Shown piece after piece: positions 28,890 through 30,281 of a stretch of 30,281 nucleotides of DNA. This stretch comes from a virus. Within the stretch, counting starts at the first letter, position 1. Each line of letters begins with the position of its first letter. A program made the position numbers and the translations under genes. Location of the stretch: the IMG/VR virus record IMGVR_UViG_3300045135_000404, positions 1 to 30,281 of that record; one strand, given 5' to 3'. Below the pieces are notes generated by a model. The model ran no database searches and was not told where the DNA came from. It was given only the letters and a program-made list of their open reading frames with translations.

Positions 28890-29341
28890 CTTTATTTGTA
28901 GGCCTAGACTCAGGGTTCAGCGGAGCGTTTGGCATCATTGACCACAATAGTGAGTACATTGCCTGTGGTGATTTACATCACGACAAAGACATTTTGCACA
29001 CTGATTTGATTTGGGATGACATACTGAGCCACATCCGAGGCAGAGATTACGAAATCATCATTGAGTCTGTACACACAATGCCAGGACAAGGTGTTGCTTC
29101 AAGTGGAAAGTTCATGAAGTCATTTGGGCAACTTGTTGCTATGGCTCAACTTTCTCATGCGCCTTGGCATTTTGTAACGCCTCAGAAGTGGAAACGAGAC
29201 TTAGGCTTGTCAAGCGACAAAGAAGAAAGCCTAAAGCTGGCTAGGACAATGTGGCCTAAAGCACCGTTAGAACGCAAGAAAGACAATGGCCGCGCTGAGG
29301 CTTTGCTCATATCTGGTTGGTGGGTAGAAAACGCGCTATAA
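28886..29341 (+). CDS. RuvC-like Holliday junction resolvase
   Basis: 151 residues of RNase H fold. Acidic residues fall where expected: D8 in FVGLDSGFSGAFG, E60 in YEIIIESVHTMPGQG, and D133/E138 in KKDNGRAEALLISG. KSFGQLVAMAQ and FVTPQKWKRDLGL are usual in phage RuvC-like resolvases that debranch recombination intermediates before packaging. Coupled to the HNH gene and followed by a terminator, it closes the replication-recombination operon. Confidence 0.82.
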   Translation: MTLFVGLDSGFSGAFGIIDHNSEYIACGDLHHDKDILHTDLIWDDILSHIRGRDYEIIIESVHTMPGQGVASSGKFMKSFGQLVAMAQLSHAPWHFVTPQKWKRDLGLSSDKEESLKLARTMWPKAPLERKKDNGRAEALLISGWWVENAL

Positions 29342-29383
29342 TCCAACCTGTTATCTCTCCTCCTTATCGGCCTAGCCCGATTT

Positions 29384-29413
29384 AAGCCCGTCACCGCGAA
29401 CGGGCTTTTTTTT
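29384..29413 (+). terminator. Intrinsic terminator after resolvase
   Basis: Stem AAGCCCGT (29384-29391) pairs with ACGGGCTT (29400-29407) around an eight-base loop, followed by a run of eight T to 29413. It separates the early operon from the ParB-methyltransferase gene. Confidence 0.82.
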
Positions 29414-29442
29414 GGTAAAATGACTGTACTTTGGTAAACCAA
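29411..29442 (+). promoter_or_regulatory. Candidate promoter/operator with TTTGGTAAA repeats
   Basis: TTTGGTAAA occurs at 29411-29419 and again at 29430-29438, where it continues into an inverted repeat TTGGT-AA-ACCAA (29431-29442). TAAAAT at 29416-29421 could be a -10 element, but no -35 is visible because the terminator lies upstream. The repeats may be a binding site controlling the methyltransferase gene. Confidence 0.35.
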
Positions 29443-29452
29443 TGGAGAAACC

Positions 29453-30281
29453 ATGACGACTGTGGAAAAAGTCGGGCAGATTGAGCAAATCAACATTGAT
29501 GCGTTGATTCCATATGCTCGCAATAGCCGTACACACTCGGATGCACAAGTTGCACAGATCGCGGCAAGCATCAAAGAATTTGGATTCACAAACCCTGTTT
29601 TGATTGACCAAGATGGCGGCATTATTGCTGGTCACGGTCGCACATTGGCTGCGCGCAAACTTGGATTGACTGAAGTACCTTGCTTGCGGCTTTCATATCT
29701 CACAGAAGCACAAAAGCGCGCTTATGTTATTGCTGATAACAAACTAGCACTAAATGCTGGTTGGGATGATGAAATGCTGAAGGTTGAACTTCAAGAGTTG
29801 AAAGAGCTGGATTTTGATCTTGAGTTAACAGGCTTTGACTCTGACGAATTGGCAAAAATCCTTGAGCCAGATCAGGTTGAGGGTTTAATTGATGAGGATG
29901 CTGTTCCGGATGTGCCTGTCAAGCCGGTTACGCGCCTTGGCGATGTTTGGATTCTTGGGCGTCATCGATTGATGTGTGGCGATAGCACGTCGGTGGATGC
30001 GGTGGAGGTGCTGATGGAGGAAGGCAAGGCCGATATGGTTTTTACTGACCCACCGTATGGCGTGGATTACAAAGGGATTAATAACGACAATCGCAGTGGG
30101 CTGGAAGACCTGCTGCGCGGCGCTTTTGGAAACTACTTGGCCACCTCAAAATCCGGCGCTGCTTGCTATGTCTTTCACTCGGACAAATGCGCTGACATCT
30201 TTCACCTGGTTTTTCGAGAGTTCTTCCATTTCAGCAGCATGATTATTTGGGCGAAGAACAGCCTCACGCTATCGCGTACCG
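29453..30281 (+). CDS. ParB-like nuclease domain fused to DNA methyltransferase (partial, runs off window)
   Basis: 276 residues present. The ParB N-terminal-like domain spans about residues 10-100 (LIPYARNSRTHSDAQVAQIA, FGFTNPVLIDQDGGIIAGHG RT, then AYVIADNKLALNAGWDDE). A linker leads to the methyltransferase start, RLGDVWILGRHRLMCGDS (161-178) and motif IV, ADMVFTDPPYGVDYKG (193-208). DPPY indicates an amino-methylating (N6-adenine or N4-cytosine) enzyme with motif IV first. Such fusions are common in phages and may protect phage DNA from host restriction. The 3' end with the AdoMet-binding motif lies beyond the window. Confidence 0.85.
   Translation, partial: MTTVEKVGQIEQINIDALIPYARNSRTHSDAQVAQIAASIKEFGFTNPVLIDQDGGIIAGHGRTLAARKLGLTEVPCLRLSYLTEAQKRAYVIADNKLALNAGWDDEMLKVELQELKELDFDLELTGFDSDELAKILEPDQVEGLIDEDAVPDVPVKPVTRLGDVWILGRHRLMCGDSTSVDAVEVLMEEGKADMVFTDPPYGVDYKGINNDNRSGLEDLLRGAFGNYLATSKSGAACYVFHSDKCADIFHLVFREFFHFSSMIIWAKNSLTLSRT

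Overview
The window is a large part of the genome of a tailed double-stranded DNA phage with a long, flexible, lambda-like (siphovirus) tail. The evidence is an unbroken run of head, connector, tail-tube, tape-measure, tail-tip, fibre and lysis genes, followed by densely packed replication and recombination genes. Several proteins resemble those of phages infecting Burkholderiales-type Betaproteobacteria of fresh water (the DUF4055-type portal, the small protein beginning MSDGGKGS, the paired genes containing EPVAW and SPPAKPW). That host assignment is inferred from resemblance, not shown directly. No integrase, CI-like repressor, tRNA or CRISPR array is visible. The window opens on the last codons of an upstream gene (probably the large terminase) and closes inside a ParB-methyltransferase gene.

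Layout. Positions 1-3876: portal, minor head protein, scaffold and major capsid protein, closed by an intrinsic terminator. Positions 3890-9451: connector, tail completion and terminator proteins, tail tube, the G/GT assembly chaperones with a GGGAAAC slippery site, tape measure, and a distal tail/hub/peptidase-like trio in the same order as in gene transfer agents. Positions 9453-16506: a 1302-residue J-like tip protein, its small partner, an 820-residue fibre with a self-cleaving S74 chaperone domain, and one small unknown. Positions 16545-18156: lysis cassette (two membrane proteins, 3-TM holin, GH108 endolysin), followed by a metallophosphoesterase.

Positions 19095-23338 are read leftward as two tightly coupled units. 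L1 holds small unknowns, a Sak3-like annealing protein, a DUF736-like protein with an SSB-like tip, and an Arc-like ribbon-helix-helix protein. L2 holds MazG, an HNH-like protein and many microproteins, four of them single membrane helices. Positions 23448-29341 are read rightward: two small early genes, a structured leader, O- and P-like replication genes, about ten small unknowns, NinB, a DUF1364-like HNH protein and a RuvC-like resolvase. An intrinsic terminator and the ParB-methyltransferase gene follow.

Three regulatory observations stand out. First, a GGG-N4-CCC palindrome lies exactly 22 nt upstream of the -10 hexamer of both divergent early promoters, and a near copy lies 22 nt upstream of the -10 of L2; this suggests one factor controls all three units. 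Second, a leader of about 130 nt before the replication initiator can form a 23-bp stem that buries the initiator's ribosome binding site. Third, an AT-rich segment runs from the end of the tip protein into the first half of its partner gene, as if a receptor-binding module and its matching chaperone half were exchanged together.
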